The notes beneath the pieces are model-generated. The model did not search any database. It was not told where the DNA came from and saw only the letters and a program-made list of their open reading frames with translations. From JBKJZO01 sp046715235 (lineage in GTDB: Bacteria > Actinomycetota > Actinomycetes > BP-191), in the NCBI GenBank assembly GCA_046715235.1, contig JBKJZO010000212.1:1-26056 (forward strand): a DNA stretch of 26,056 bases. Direction: 5' to 3'. A program made the translations under genes and the position numbers. Below, in pieces: positions 7,748-15,203 of this stretch (positions within the stretch are counted from its first letter, which is position 1; each line of letters opens with the position of its first letter).

Positions 7748-8155
7748 TCACACGTACGCGCAGATCGAAGCGATCAGACCTTCGTTCTTGCCGCCGCTGA
7801 AGACGAGACGTGCGATGTCGGGCTGACGGAACGAGACCGTGTGGAAGACGTTGAGCAGCAAAACCGCCCGCTTCGCGATCGCATTGCCGCTTACGTCGAG
7901 GGCGTCGATGTCAAACGGTCCGGCGAAAGCTCCGACCCGCATCCACAGGCGTGACGGCATCGCCAGTGGGGGCAACTCGACCTCGAGCCCGGGGTCGGAG
8001 AACTGCAGCGCGAGCACGCCAGCGGTTTCGTTCACGAAGCTCGGCTGCGCGCCCGCCGGGTGATCGGTGAAATCCATCGCGGCCAATGTGAAGGCCGGTC
8101 CCAGGACGTGGTTGTCCGGGAAAACGCTGAAGTCGGCACACAGAACGAAGGGCAT
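7748..8155 (-). CDS. Unknown protein, 135 aa
   Basis: Preceded by a perfect AGGAGG six bases before the ATG at 8155, so translation is well supported. The sequence is rich in short beta-prone segments (FVLCADFSVF, AGVLALQFSD, LEVELPPL, IARLVFSGG), with no signal peptide and no membrane helix, suggesting a compact beta-sandwich protein. The C-terminus reads GLIASICAYV. I recognise no named family and can see no catalytic motif. It converges on the small peptide gene at 7564 and has about 257 bases of gene-free sequence upstream before the second SixA-like gene. Treat as a real gene of unknown function. Confidence 0.7.
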   Translation of the reverse strand: MPFVLCADFSVFPDNHVLGPAFTLAAMDFTDHPAGAQPSFVNETAGVLALQFSDPGLEVELPPLAMPSRLWMRVGAFAGPFDIDALDVSGNAIAKRAVLLLNVFHTVSFRQPDIARLVFSGGKNEGLIASICAYV

Positions 8156-8412
8156 CGGAAACCTCCTGGCTCAAGGCCGCGCCGGGCCGACGCTCCTCCG
8201 TCGATCTGGCGTGGTCAAGGGGGAGGCACTAGGCGACGCGCGGGGCACCAACAGACGCATCCTGAGAAAGATCCGCGCGACCGACAGGCGCGCTCGCGCG
8301 TCATGACGCCCGCCAGCCTGCGCCTGAGCGCTGCAATCGGGGGCAAAGATCACGGATTTCTACCGGCCTCGTTGCATCTCAGCGGCGCTCACGCTCTGGC
8401 AAGCTCTGCGCC

Positions 8413-8922
8413 GTGAGGACGCGGCGACTCATCCTGATCAGGCACGCCAAGGCCGCGGCCTACGGCCACGACGATGCGAGGCGCCCGCTCACGCATCAGG
8501 GTGAGCGTGATGCCCGCGCGGTCGGTCACTGGCTCCGGGACGCCGGCGTCACATCGGGCGTGGCGATCGTGTCGACCGCACTTCGCGCTGTGCAGACGTG
8601 GGACGCGGCGGGCGCGGAGCTCGGCGCCGAGTTCGAGACCGTGCACGACTCGCGCCTCTACGAGAACACGGTTGAGGATCTGCGGGCCGTGATCCGCGAG
8701 GCCCCGTCCGGGTCAGAGGCGTTGATCGTGGTCGGCCACAGCCCCTCGATCCATGCACTCGCGTCGGAACTGGACGGCGGTACGGGCGCTCGCGGGCCTG
8801 CTCACGACATGGCAGGCACATTCCCACCTGGGGGCGTCGCCGTACTCGACGTGAACGGCCCCTGGTCAGAGCTCTCCGTCGGTGCCGCGTCTTTCGTCAG
8901 GTTCGCGGTCCCGCGCGGCTGA
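8413..8922 (+). CDS. SixA-like phosphohistidine phosphatase (copy 2)
   Basis: Second SixA-type histidine phosphatase, also 169 aa, with R10-H11 (LILIRHAKA) and H109 (IVVGHSPS) in the same places as copy 1 and about half of its residues identical by eye. The start is GTG at 8413. The bases just before it (CTGGCAAGCTCTGCGCC) resemble those before copy 1 (CTGGCAGGCTGCGCGTC), so the duplication includes the start region. The last 26 bases overlap the 3' end of the convergent coiled-coil gene. Both copies keep the catalytic histidines, so both are probably active. Substrates may be phosphohistidine proteins, but none is indicated here. Confidence 0.88.
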   Translation: MRTRRLILIRHAKAAAYGHDDARRPLTHQGERDARAVGHWLRDAGVTSGVAIVSTALRAVQTWDAAGAELGAEFETVHDSRLYENTVEDLRAVIREAPSGSEALIVVGHSPSIHALASELDGGTGARGPAHDMAGTFPPGGVAVLDVNGPWSELSVGAASFVRFAVPRG

Positions 8923-9934
8923 CCGACTCGTCGTTCACCAGGTCGACGCCGTCGTCCTCTGCGCCTTCTGGCTGCGCTTCGGAGACGTCGACCTCTGCCA
9001 GCTCGGCCAACACTTGCTGGGCGGCACCCTCGGGCCCGGCTGACTCGGTGACCCCCACCAACGCTGCCGGCATCCCGCCGCCGCCGAGTGTGGCGAGCAT
9101 CTGCCGCACGTTGGTGAGCTGCGAATTGATGCTGTCGCGACGCTGAGTGGCGGCCGACAGCTCCCGAGCCGACTCCGCCGAGATCTTGTCTGCCCGCACC
9201 TGCGCCTCGGACACGATCTCGCGCGCGTGCCGCTCCGATTCCTCCAGGTGCCGCGCGGACTTGCGCTCGGCGTCCGCGCGCAACTTCTCCGACTCGAGTC
9301 GTAGCTGCTCGGCATGGTTTTGTACGGCGAGAAGCTGGCCCTCGGCCGCGGCGGTGCGTTCGGTGAAGTCGCGCTCGGCGAGTTCCCTGCGTTGCGCGAG
9401 CGTCGTCTCGAAGTCGGACGCCGCAGCCGCCGCCTTAGCCTTCTGCGACTCGTACAGGGCCTCGGCTTCGGCCCGGCGCGCAGCCGCGTCGCGCTCCGCC
9501 TCGTCGCGGATGCGGTCGGCGTCCCCCTTCGCGTCCTCAATCCGCTTCTTCGCCTCCGCGTCGGCGTCGCCGCGACGGCTAAACGCGTAACGGTCGGCTT
9601 CGGCGCGGTGCTTGGCGATGGCCCCTTCCGCTTCGGTCCGCAGTTGCTCCAGGTCTCGGTCCGCCTGGGCGCGCAGCTCGGTCGCCTCTGCCTCAGCGAG
9701 GGTGATGATCTTCTCGATCCGGTCGCCAAGGCCGGCATAGCCGGTCGAGCCGGCGAGCTTCTGTTGCAGCTCAGTGGCCTCGAGTTGCAGCTCGTCGACC
9801 CGGCGAGCGAGATCGGCTGATTGCCGCTTCGCGGCCGCCAGTTGCTCCGATATGTCGCGGACGTAGTCGTCGACCACGACCGGCTCGTAGCCGCCGCGCC
9901 GGGCTTGCGGGAACTGTGCGGAGGTTTCAGTCAT
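8897..9934 (-). CDS. DivIVA-like coiled-coil protein
   Basis: A 345-aa, almost wholly helical protein. The N terminus (FPQARRGGYEPVVVDDYVRD) matches the short membrane-targeting and crossed-loop module of DivIVA/Wag31 proteins (F, then RGY, then VDxY). It is followed by a coiled coil from about residue 25 to 270, rich in Ala, Glu, Arg and Asp, and by an acidic tail. Such proteins in actinobacteria mark poles or build cytoskeletal scaffolds (DivIVA, FilP, Scy types). It is encoded 58 bases downstream of another long coiled-coil gene on the same strand, so the two are probably co-transcribed and may assemble together. It is not the cell-division DivIVA of the ftsZ cluster, as no division genes are near. 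Its 3' end overlaps the convergent phosphatase gene by 26 bases. Confidence 0.82.
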   Translation of the reverse strand: MTETSAQFPQARRGGYEPVVVDDYVRDISEQLAAAKRQSADLARRVDELQLEATELQQKLAGSTGYAGLGDRIEKIITLAEAEATELRAQADRDLEQLRTEAEGAIAKHRAEADRYAFSRRGDADAEAKKRIEDAKGDADRIRDEAERDAAARRAEAEALYESQKAKAAAAASDFETTLAQRRELAERDFTERTAAAEGQLLAVQNHAEQLRLESEKLRADAERKSARHLEESERHAREIVSEAQVRADKISAESARELSAATQRRDSINSQLTNVRQMLATLGGGGMPAALVGVTESAGPEGAAQQVLAELAEVDVSEAQPEGAEDDGVDLVNDESVSRAGPRT

Positions 9935-9992
9935 TGCCGCATCCTGGGGGTCGCTTGGGGATCGATCAAGACTCTGGCGTCTATCGGGCGAT

Positions 9993-11492
9993 TTACGGGA
10001 CGCCGCTCGGCGTCGCAGGCGCCGGTACGGCGAGCGCGTCGATCACGCCCGACAGCCGGCTGAGCTCTTCGGTGATGTCGTCGCGGCGACGCGTCAACGC
10101 CGCGACTTCCTCGCGGGCCCGGTCGAGCATCTCGTGTGCCTGCTCACGCATCTCGTCGGCGCGACGTCGCGCGTCGGCGGTGAGGTCGGTGGCCTCGTTC
10201 TGCGCGGTGCGGCGCAGATCTTCGGTCTCGCGCTGGGCGGCGGCGACTTGTTCGGCGACGCGCTCGCGCAACGTCCGCGCACCCGCCTCTGCCTCGTCCT
10301 CGCGCCGCTTCGCGCGTTCTTCGAGCTCACGCGCGGTGCCGGTCGCGGCCGCTAACTCGCTCGCCGCCGTACGCTGCGCGTCGGCCAGCACCGCAGCCGA
10401 TTCCGCCCGCGCCTGCTCGGCCAGCTCGGCCGACCGAGCGGCCATTTCTTCCGCGCGTGCCTCGGCCTCGGCGACCACGGCCCGCGCCTTCTCTTCGGCA
10501 CGTTCGATCAGGCCCTCGATGCGTTCGCGCATCGCGCGGGCGATGTCGGCTGCCTCGGTGTGGCCGCGCCCGCGCAGCAGCTCGCCCTCCATCGCGGCGC
10601 TGTCGAGCACCGACTTGACAGTTCGCTGCGTCCATTCCGTTTGCCCAGCGGCCTCGGCGATCAGGCGGTCGGATTCGGCCTGCGCCTCCGCGCGTAGCCG
10701 GCTTGCCTCGGCCTCCGCGGATAGGCGCGCTGCGGCTGCCTGAGCAACTTCGTCCTGGACCAGGCGAGTCGCCGCTTCGCGTTCCTGCCTGGCGTGCTCT
10801 TCCGATGCCGATCGCAGATCGTGTGCCGCGGCTGCGGCTGCGGCCGTTGCCGCGGCTGCCTCAGCGGCTGCCTCGCCGAGCAGTCGCTGCCTGTCCTCCT
10901 CGGATTCCTGCCGCCGCCGCGCGTACTCCTCTTCGACCCGGGTGATGAGCTCACCTGCCCGGCCCTTCGCATTGATCAGGATCGCCTCGGCGCTGCCCCT
11001 GACTCCGGCTGCCTCCGCGGCTGCGGTCTCGCGACTGAGCGCGGCCTCGCTGGTCGCCTGCCGCAGCAGGTCGTCCGCCTGCGTCCGCGCGGCGTTCGCG
11101 AGCAGAGCGGCTTGGTCGGCTGCGTCGTCGAGCAGCTGCCTGGCCTCCTCGCCCGCCGCGTCGACCCGCGTCTGAGCATCAGCCCGCGAACGCGCCGTCA
11201 GGTCATTCGCTTGCTGTTGGGCCTCCCTTAGCTGGCGGTCAGCCTCGTCGTGCAGCCGCCTTGTCTCGGCGCGCAGCCGGTCGGCTTCAGCGTGGATGCC
11301 CTCGATTTCGTCGTGGAGCCGTTGCGCGTCCTTGCGCGTCTCGACAACCCAGCGCTCGGTCTCCAGGCGTAGTTGCTCGGCCTCGCGCTGGGCGATGTGC
11401 AGGACACGCGCGACCTGCCCACTGATCGAGGCGGCTTCGGCAACGGCTGTTTCCTCGTCGCCGCCCTCCCGTGCCGTGCTTTCTACGGACAT
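9993..11492 (-). CDS. Long Ala/Glu-rich coiled-coil protein (Scy/FilP-like)
   Basis: 499 aa, nearly all predicted coiled coil, with a strongly repetitive A-E-A / R-A-E-A pattern (for example EAEASRLRAEAQAESDRL, EEKARAVVAEAEARAEEM) between about residues 20 and 480 and a short Pro/Ala-rich C-terminal tail. There is no signal peptide, membrane helix or enzymatic motif. The composition resembles actinobacterial filament-forming or scaffold proteins such as Scy and FilP, but low-complexity coiled coils attract false matches, so only the architecture is certain. Start ATG 11492. It lies 65 bases downstream of the TOPRIM gene and upstream of the DivIVA-like gene, all leftward, and probably acts with the latter. 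Confidence 0.8.
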   Translation of the reverse strand: MSVESTAREGGDEETAVAEAASISGQVARVLHIAQREAEQLRLETERWVVETRKDAQRLHDEIEGIHAEADRLRAETRRLHDEADRQLREAQQQANDLTARSRADAQTRVDAAGEEARQLLDDAADQAALLANAARTQADDLLRQATSEAALSRETAAAEAAGVRGSAEAILINAKGRAGELITRVEEEYARRRQESEEDRQRLLGEAAAEAAAATAAAAAAAHDLRSASEEHARQEREAATRLVQDEVAQAAAARLSAEAEASRLRAEAQAESDRLIAEAAGQTEWTQRTVKSVLDSAAMEGELLRGRGHTEAADIARAMRERIEGLIERAEEKARAVVAEAEARAEEMAARSAELAEQARAESAAVLADAQRTAASELAAATGTARELEERAKRREDEAEAGARTLRERVAEQVAAAQRETEDLRRTAQNEATDLTADARRRADEMREQAHEMLDRAREEVAALTRRRDDITEELSRLSGVIDALAVPAPATPSGVP

Positions 11493-11557
11493 AGTTCGAT
11501 ATTGGCACGGACTAGATCACCTGTCGCCAGAGCGGTTTTCGGTACGTCGACGCCTCG

Positions 11558-12214
11558 TCAGACGTGGGCGAGCAACCGGTCCAGCGGCCGCGGCACCTTG
11601 GTGAGGTCGAGCGCCTCGACGAGGTACCGCGCGTACTGGATCTTGCGTCCGCCTTGGGTGCCCATGAAGCGCCGCAGCAGCGCCTCACGTGTCCGGCCCC
11701 GGTGCGCGGGCTGTCTTTGTAGTGTGCGCCACGCCGTCAGCTCACCCTGAGCGGCGATGACCTCTTCCACGGCGGCGGTGCCGAGCGCGCGGATCAGCTC
11801 GTCCTCGAGGTCGGCCTCGCAGACGAAGAAACCAAGCGATTCCAGGTCGTCCCGCGTGAGGTCGGAGCCGAGGCCGGCCCGCTCGAGACCGCGGCGGAAG
11901 TCGCCCTCCTCCGCGGCGTCGCACAGACCGGCCAGTCCGACGTCCAGCCCCTGCGGGCCGAACAGGGCCAGGAAGTGACCGATCGAATGCGCCCCGCCGG
12001 TCGGGACGACGAACACGCGCTCAGTCTCGAGATCGCGACCACGGCGCATCGCCAGCGCCTCCACCGCGACCTGATCGCTGGCGCCTTCGACGAGCACGGC
12101 CGTACGCACGGCTCCGCTCCGTCGCGCGCGTGCCGCGGCGGCCGCGAGGGGAGCGTGGTTGCTGACAGCCGCCGTATCGACAGCGTCCCCGCGCGACCGC
12201 CGCAATTCGTCCAC
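11558..12214 (-). CDS. TOPRIM-domain protein (OLD-type, stand-alone)
   Basis: Stand-alone TOPRIM protein without the ATPase part of OLD nucleases, about 218 aa. The TOPRIM signature starts at TAVLVEGASDQVAVEAL with the catalytic Glu at about E43, followed by FVVPTGGAHSIGHFL, the acidic LAGLCDAAEEGDF segment (D99) and FFVCEADLEDELI. The C-terminal block (TLQRQPAHRGRTREALLRRF then GRKIQYARYLVEAL) is typical of an actinobacterial family annotated as TOPRIM nucleotidyl transferase/hydrolase. Its activity, nuclease or other, is unproven. The start is uncertain: the frame is open to ATG 12406, with GTG candidates at 12290 and 12214. I chose 12214 because only about 37 residues normally precede the TOPRIM core and the longer form would abut the divergent gene. 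It heads a possible operon with the two coiled-coil genes. Confidence 0.72.
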   Translation of the reverse strand: MDELRRSRGDAVDTAAVSNHAPLAAAAARARRSGAVRTAVLVEGASDQVAVEALAMRRGRDLETERVFVVPTGGAHSIGHFLALFGPQGLDVGLAGLCDAAEEGDFRRGLERAGLGSDLTRDDLESLGFFVCEADLEDELIRALGTAAVEEVIAAQGELTAWRTLQRQPAHRGRTREALLRRFMGTQGGRKIQYARYLVEALDLTKVPRPLDRLLAHV

Positions 12215-12515
12215 GTGCCCAAGCCTCGCAGCTCGCAAGCGGTGTGCGCTTGCGAAACCGTCTCGACCTGAGAGGAGATGGGCGTTCACTGTTCTGAGCT
12301 TGACGGCACTCAGCGGAATCCCGGCCGCCTCGGGACCGCCGCCTTCACGGCAGGACGTGCCCGACACGTGACGCCAGGTTGGTTTCCGAGGCGATTGGCG
12401 TGCCATGCTCAGGCGATCGGGGCACAGATTCCGCGCCGTTCCCGTTGAAGAGGCAGAGGGGAGCGATCAACTGACGAGCGGGCACGAGCAGCGACGCCGT
12501 TGGGACGACCTGCCG

Positions 12516-13265
12516 ATGCTGATGGATGTCGGGCGGCACTATCCGAATGCGCCAATCGTCGAGGCCATCATAGAGATCAGGTGCGAGCTGCCGACCGATG
12601 TAACGCTGGAGCGGCTACTTACAGCTGTCGACGCGGATGAGTTTCCCACCACAGATGGCATGTTCGAGGTAACCGGTTTCGTGTCGGTAGACCAAGAGGG
12701 CGTCAGCGGATCTACGCAGGGTCGACAGATCGGCCATACGTTCCGCTCGGCCGATGGACGACACGTTGTCCAGTCTCGCCGCAACGGCTTCGCGTTCGCG
12801 GCGCTAGCTCCCTACGCCGACTGGGAGACCTTCTCTGCAACCGCCGAACGATGCTGGGCTCGCTATCGAGAAGTTGCATCGCCCACCCGGGCCACACGGC
12901 TCGGCGTCCGCTTTGTGAACAAGATTGTCGCGCCCTCGCGGCACATCGAGATCAAGGACTACCTGCGTACAGCGATCGACGTGTCGCCGTATCTCCCGCA
13001 GATGGTGAATGGCTACTTTCTTCAGGTCATCATTCCGCTTGGGCAGTTCAACGCCACGGCGACAGTGACGTCGACGATCCAGTCGGCTGATGATGAGAGC
13101 ACGTCGCTGATTCTCGATATCGACACGTGGCAAGACGTGAGCTTGGACCTGATTCCAGGTAAGACCTCGGGCGATATCGAGGAGCGACTGAACACCCTCA
13201 GGCGCGCCAAGAACCATGTGTTCGAGGCGTGCATCACGGACGCGACGAGAGGGCTGATCAAGTAA
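12516..13265 (+). CDS. TIGR04255-family protein
   Basis: About 249 aa. It begins with the family hallmark YPNAPIVEAIIEIRCEL, followed by alternating beta strands and a central RLGVRFVNKI segment and ending near the GDIEERLNTLRRAKNHVFEACITD helix typical of the TIGR04255 family. That family is sporadically distributed, of unknown biochemical function, and often found in accessory or defence-like regions. ATG 12516 (or 12522) is preferred to the in-frame ATG at 12405, whose extra 37 residues look non-coding. The codons include many A/T third positions (ATA, CTA, ACA, AAT), unlike neighbouring genes, suggesting transfer. The stop overlaps the next start (TAATG). Confidence 0.8.
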   Translation: MLMDVGRHYPNAPIVEAIIEIRCELPTDVTLERLLTAVDADEFPTTDGMFEVTGFVSVDQEGVSGSTQGRQIGHTFRSADGRHVVQSRRNGFAFAALAPYADWETFSATAERCWARYREVASPTRATRLGVRFVNKIVAPSRHIEIKDYLRTAIDVSPYLPQMVNGYFLQVIIPLGQFNATATVTSTIQSADDESTSLILDIDTWQDVSLDLIPGKTSGDIEERLNTLRRAKNHVFEACITDATRGLIK

Positions 13266-13534
13266 TGCCGGTACTAGACCGACCTGTTCTTTCGACGAGC
13301 GGCGCCGACGTAGATCGAGAGCAGGACTCGTCGATCGCGCTGGACTGGGAACGAGTCAAGCGAAATCAGCTCGTTGGGAATCTCAGCGGCGGCGACCGGT
13401 GGTACCACCAGCCGCAAGAGTCCGTCCGCCCGGCAACGATGAGGCGACGCGTCACTCTCGATGAGAGCTATGACGAATCTGAGTTGACGCCGGTCCGGCT
13501 GTTCCCTGTGAACGAGGCAGACGATCACTGGTGA
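13265..13534 (+). CDS. Unknown small protein, 89 aa, second gene of cassette
   Basis: The ATG at 13265 shares its A with the TAA stop of the TIGR04255 gene, giving translational coupling. The protein is hydrophilic and charged, with no membrane helix or signal: it contains IALDWERVKRNQLVGNLSGG, a WYHQPQES segment and a very acidic C-terminus (DESYDESEL ... NEADDHW). I recognise no family. The tight coupling and the similar base composition argue that it is a true gene working with its neighbours, perhaps as a small partner subunit; that role is inference. Confidence 0.65.
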   Translation: MPVLDRPVLSTSGADVDREQDSSIALDWERVKRNQLVGNLSGGDRWYHQPQESVRPATMRRRVTLDESYDESELTPVRLFPVNEADDHW

Positions 13535-13554
13535 ACGCCGCGGAGAGTTGAGCC

Positions 13555-14100
13555 ATGGATCAAGCCGCCCCGTGGCTCAGCCAGGGGGACATCTTCTCGT
13601 CTGCTCCGATCCTCGATGTTGTCATCGATAGCGGGGTTGCGACGGCCGCGATGCCTATGGGTCCAGCTGTCCTGTTGACGCATGACTGCGCGATGGACAA
13701 GGCGAAGCGAGACGGGCGTCCAAGGGCGGAATTCTTGCAGTTCGCGGCGCTCCGGAGCCTGGCGGACGCGTTATCGACTGAGCAGGCGGGGAATTTGCGC
13801 CGCGCCCGAGATGGCGTCGCGCCGTTCGACTTCCTATACATAGGCCCCGTCGGTCAGCTTGGCGAGAGCTTCTTGCTGCTTTCGGATCCGTACTACCTCC
13901 CCATGACGTACTTCGATGTCATGTGCCGGGAGTACGAGGGGCAGGTAGCCGTGGATGGCAGCTCGGAGCTTCGAGCCGCAGCCGGCCAACACGACACACG
14001 CATAGGGCGATTGAGTGCCGACAGGGTAGAGCTGCTCCGCAGAAAGATGATCGCCTTCTGGACCAGATTGGATCCAGGCGCGCGGGCCACTCAGCTGTAG
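13555..14100 (+). CDS. Unknown protein with LTHDC motif, third gene of cassette
   Basis: 181 aa. The N terminus reads WLSQGDIFSSAPIL, followed by GPAVLLTHDCAMDKAK. This resembles a widespread uncharacterised family in which a GDIF..P segment is followed by a [SL][QT]xCD-type motif and a helical C-terminus like GRLSADRVELLRRKMIAFWTRL. The conserved His-Asp-Cys could bind a metal or be catalytic, but nothing is established. There is no signal peptide or membrane helix. It starts 20 bases after the previous stop, so the three genes form one operon. A defence or stress role is plausible only from context. Confidence 0.7.
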   Translation: MDQAAPWLSQGDIFSSAPILDVVIDSGVATAAMPMGPAVLLTHDCAMDKAKRDGRPRAEFLQFAALRSLADALSTEQAGNLRRARDGVAPFDFLYIGPVGQLGESFLLLSDPYYLPMTYFDVMCREYEGQVAVDGSSELRAAAGQHDTRIGRLSADRVELLRRKMIAFWTRLDPGARATQL

Positions 14101-14252
14101 CCGAGTCGGGAATCGACCCTGCTTGGTCAGGACCGCGTTGGCGTGTGGCGAGAGAACCTCCTGGCCGTGTCGGTGCCTTCGGCAGCAATCCGCACCCAAC
14201 TTGGGTGGTCCTCCTTCAAGATTGGCTCACCGCACAACAACCTCCCGAGCAG
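14101..14252. other. Intergenic stretch, no gene seen
   Basis: About 150 bases between two convergent genes. A small GGGAATCGACCC inverted repeat (14108-14119) is present, but I see no gene, clear terminator or complete tRNA arm. Confidence 0.4.
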
Positions 14253-14738
14253 CTATTTGAGGGAGATGGCGATCTTCTCCAGGAGGTCGAGGGCTTCCTG
14301 CAGACCCGACTCCATGCCGGACTCCAGGACCATGTCGCGGTCCTGCTTGGTGGCGAGCTCCATGAGGATCGTGAGCGTCGTGTGGCCGTCGGCCTCGGTG
14401 AACGTGACGGTGTCGAGAGCTTCGCCGTCCGGTGCGCCCTCGTAGACCTCGGTGTTGACGATGCGCTCGTTCGCCTCGATCTCGCGGAACTCGCCGTGGA
14501 AGGCGACCTCGAACCCCTCGTTAGCGGTCATCACGTAGCGCCACTTCCCGCCGACCCTCAGGTCGATCTCGGCGCTCGTCGTCTGGCCCCGCTGTCCGCT
14601 CCACCAGCGCTTGACCAGCTCCGGCGTCGTGTAGGCCCTGTACACAAGGTGTTTGGGAGCGTCGAACTCGCGCGTGATGAGGATCTGCTCATCAGTGGGC
14701 AGAGTCACCTTCGCTGTGTGGCTAGTCGTCACTGCCAT
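14253..14738 (-). CDS. SRPBCC/AHSA1-type (START-fold) protein
   Basis: 161 aa, helix-grip (Bet v1/START) fold of the AHSA1 group. Hallmarks are ILITREFDAPKHLVYRAYT, PELVKRWWSG, the strands LRVGGKWRYVM and FHGEFREIEANERIV, and the long C-terminal helix ESGMESGLQEALDLLEKI. These proteins bind hydrophobic ligands; the partner here is unknown. The start is ATG 14738, with AGGAAGG just upstream. It overlaps the ArsR gene by 17 bases. The ArsR/SRPBCC pairing is very common, with the regulator controlling the pair. A longer in-frame start at 14903 would read through ArsR in another frame and is a shadow. Confidence 0.9.
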   Translation of the reverse strand: MAVTTSHTAKVTLPTDEQILITREFDAPKHLVYRAYTTPELVKRWWSGQRGQTTSAEIDLRVGGKWRYVMTANEGFEVAFHGEFREIEANERIVNTEVYEGAPDGEALDTVTFTEADGHTTLTILMELATKQDRDMVLESGMESGLQEALDLLEKIAISLK

Positions 14739-15090
14739 GACCTTCCTCCTGCCGTTTGAGTTCTTGCTGCTTGAGTTGTTCCAAGACGTCGTCCAACAGG
14801 TCGAACCGCTCCGACCACGACCGCTCGTACTCCTTGACCCAGTCGTGGATGGGTTTAAGCGCCTGGCCGTTGAGCCGGTAGAGCCGTTGCCGTCCCTGGT
14901 CACGCACGTCCACGGCGCCCACCTCCCGCAGCACCCGCAAGTGCTTGGACACCTGCGGTTGAGCCAGCCCGAGGCGGTGCACCAGGTCGTTCACCGGGAG
15001 CTCGCCGGAGGCGAGGAGGTCGAGGATCGCCCGCCGCCGCGGCTCCGCCACCGCGTTGAACACGTCTGCCGTCGTTGCCGCTCTCGCCAT
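14722..15090 (-). CDS. ArsR-family transcriptional regulator
   Basis: 122 aa winged-helix repressor: FNAVAEPRRRAILDLLASGE, then PVNDLVHRLGLAQPQVSKHLRVLREVGAV (recognition helix QPQVSKHLRVL) and the wing RQRLYRLNGQAL, with a charged C-terminal helix. It has no obvious Cys metal site, as expected for the ArsR subgroup partnered with SRPBCC proteins rather than metals. The ATG at 15090 lies six bases after the -10 element, so the message is leaderless. It is first in a two-gene operon, divergent from the toxin-antitoxin module. Confidence 0.93.
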   Translation of the reverse strand: MARAATTADVFNAVAEPRRRAILDLLASGELPVNDLVHRLGLAQPQVSKHLRVLREVGAVDVRDQGRQRLYRLNGQALKPIHDWVKEYERSWSERFDLLDDVLEQLKQQELKRQEEGHGSDD

Positions 15091-15096
15091 AGCGAG

Positions 15097-15124
15097 AAGA
15101 TATACCCATATGGGAATGTGTCAA
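15097..15124 (-). promoter_or_regulatory. Leaderless promoter and operator of the ArsR operon
   Basis: On the minus strand, TTGACA (15124-15119), a 16-base spacer and TATCTT (15102-15097) are followed after six bases by the ATG at 15090. A perfect palindrome CCCATATGGG (15105-15114) fills the spacer and is the likely ArsR operator, placed so that binding would exclude RNA polymerase. Confidence 0.75.
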
Positions 15125-15140
15125 GGAGTACGCATCGGTA

Positions 15141-15173
15141 ACAGTTGTGCAGAACTGTAAGTAAGTGTAAATT
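15141..15173 (+). promoter_or_regulatory. Promoter with inverted repeat for the toxin-antitoxin operon
   Basis: ACAGTT-N6-AACTGT (15141-15158) is a perfect 6-bp inverted repeat overlapping a -35-like TTGTGC (15145-15150); TAAATT (15168-15173) follows at 17 bases as the -10. The antitoxin ribosome site is AGGAG (15192-15196). The repeat is a good candidate for autoregulation by the antitoxin. Confidence 0.55.
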
Positions 15174-15203
15174 GACCCGTGCGCGGAACCTAGGAGTGGA
15201 GCT

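Noticed and set aside
9916..10743. 275-codon plus-strand open frame
   Set aside because: Ser/Ala/Arg-only translation opposite the coiled-coil gene; clearly a shadow of its Ala/Glu repeats.
12405..12515. N-terminal extension of the TIGR04255 gene from ATG 12405
   Set aside because: The extra 37 residues do not resemble the family and would leave no room for a promoter.
14101..14130. GGGTCGATTCCC resembling a tRNA T-arm, possible attachment remnant at the edge of the cassette
   Set aside because: Only a three-base stem, no acceptor or anticodon arm, and no second copy found at the other side of the cassette.
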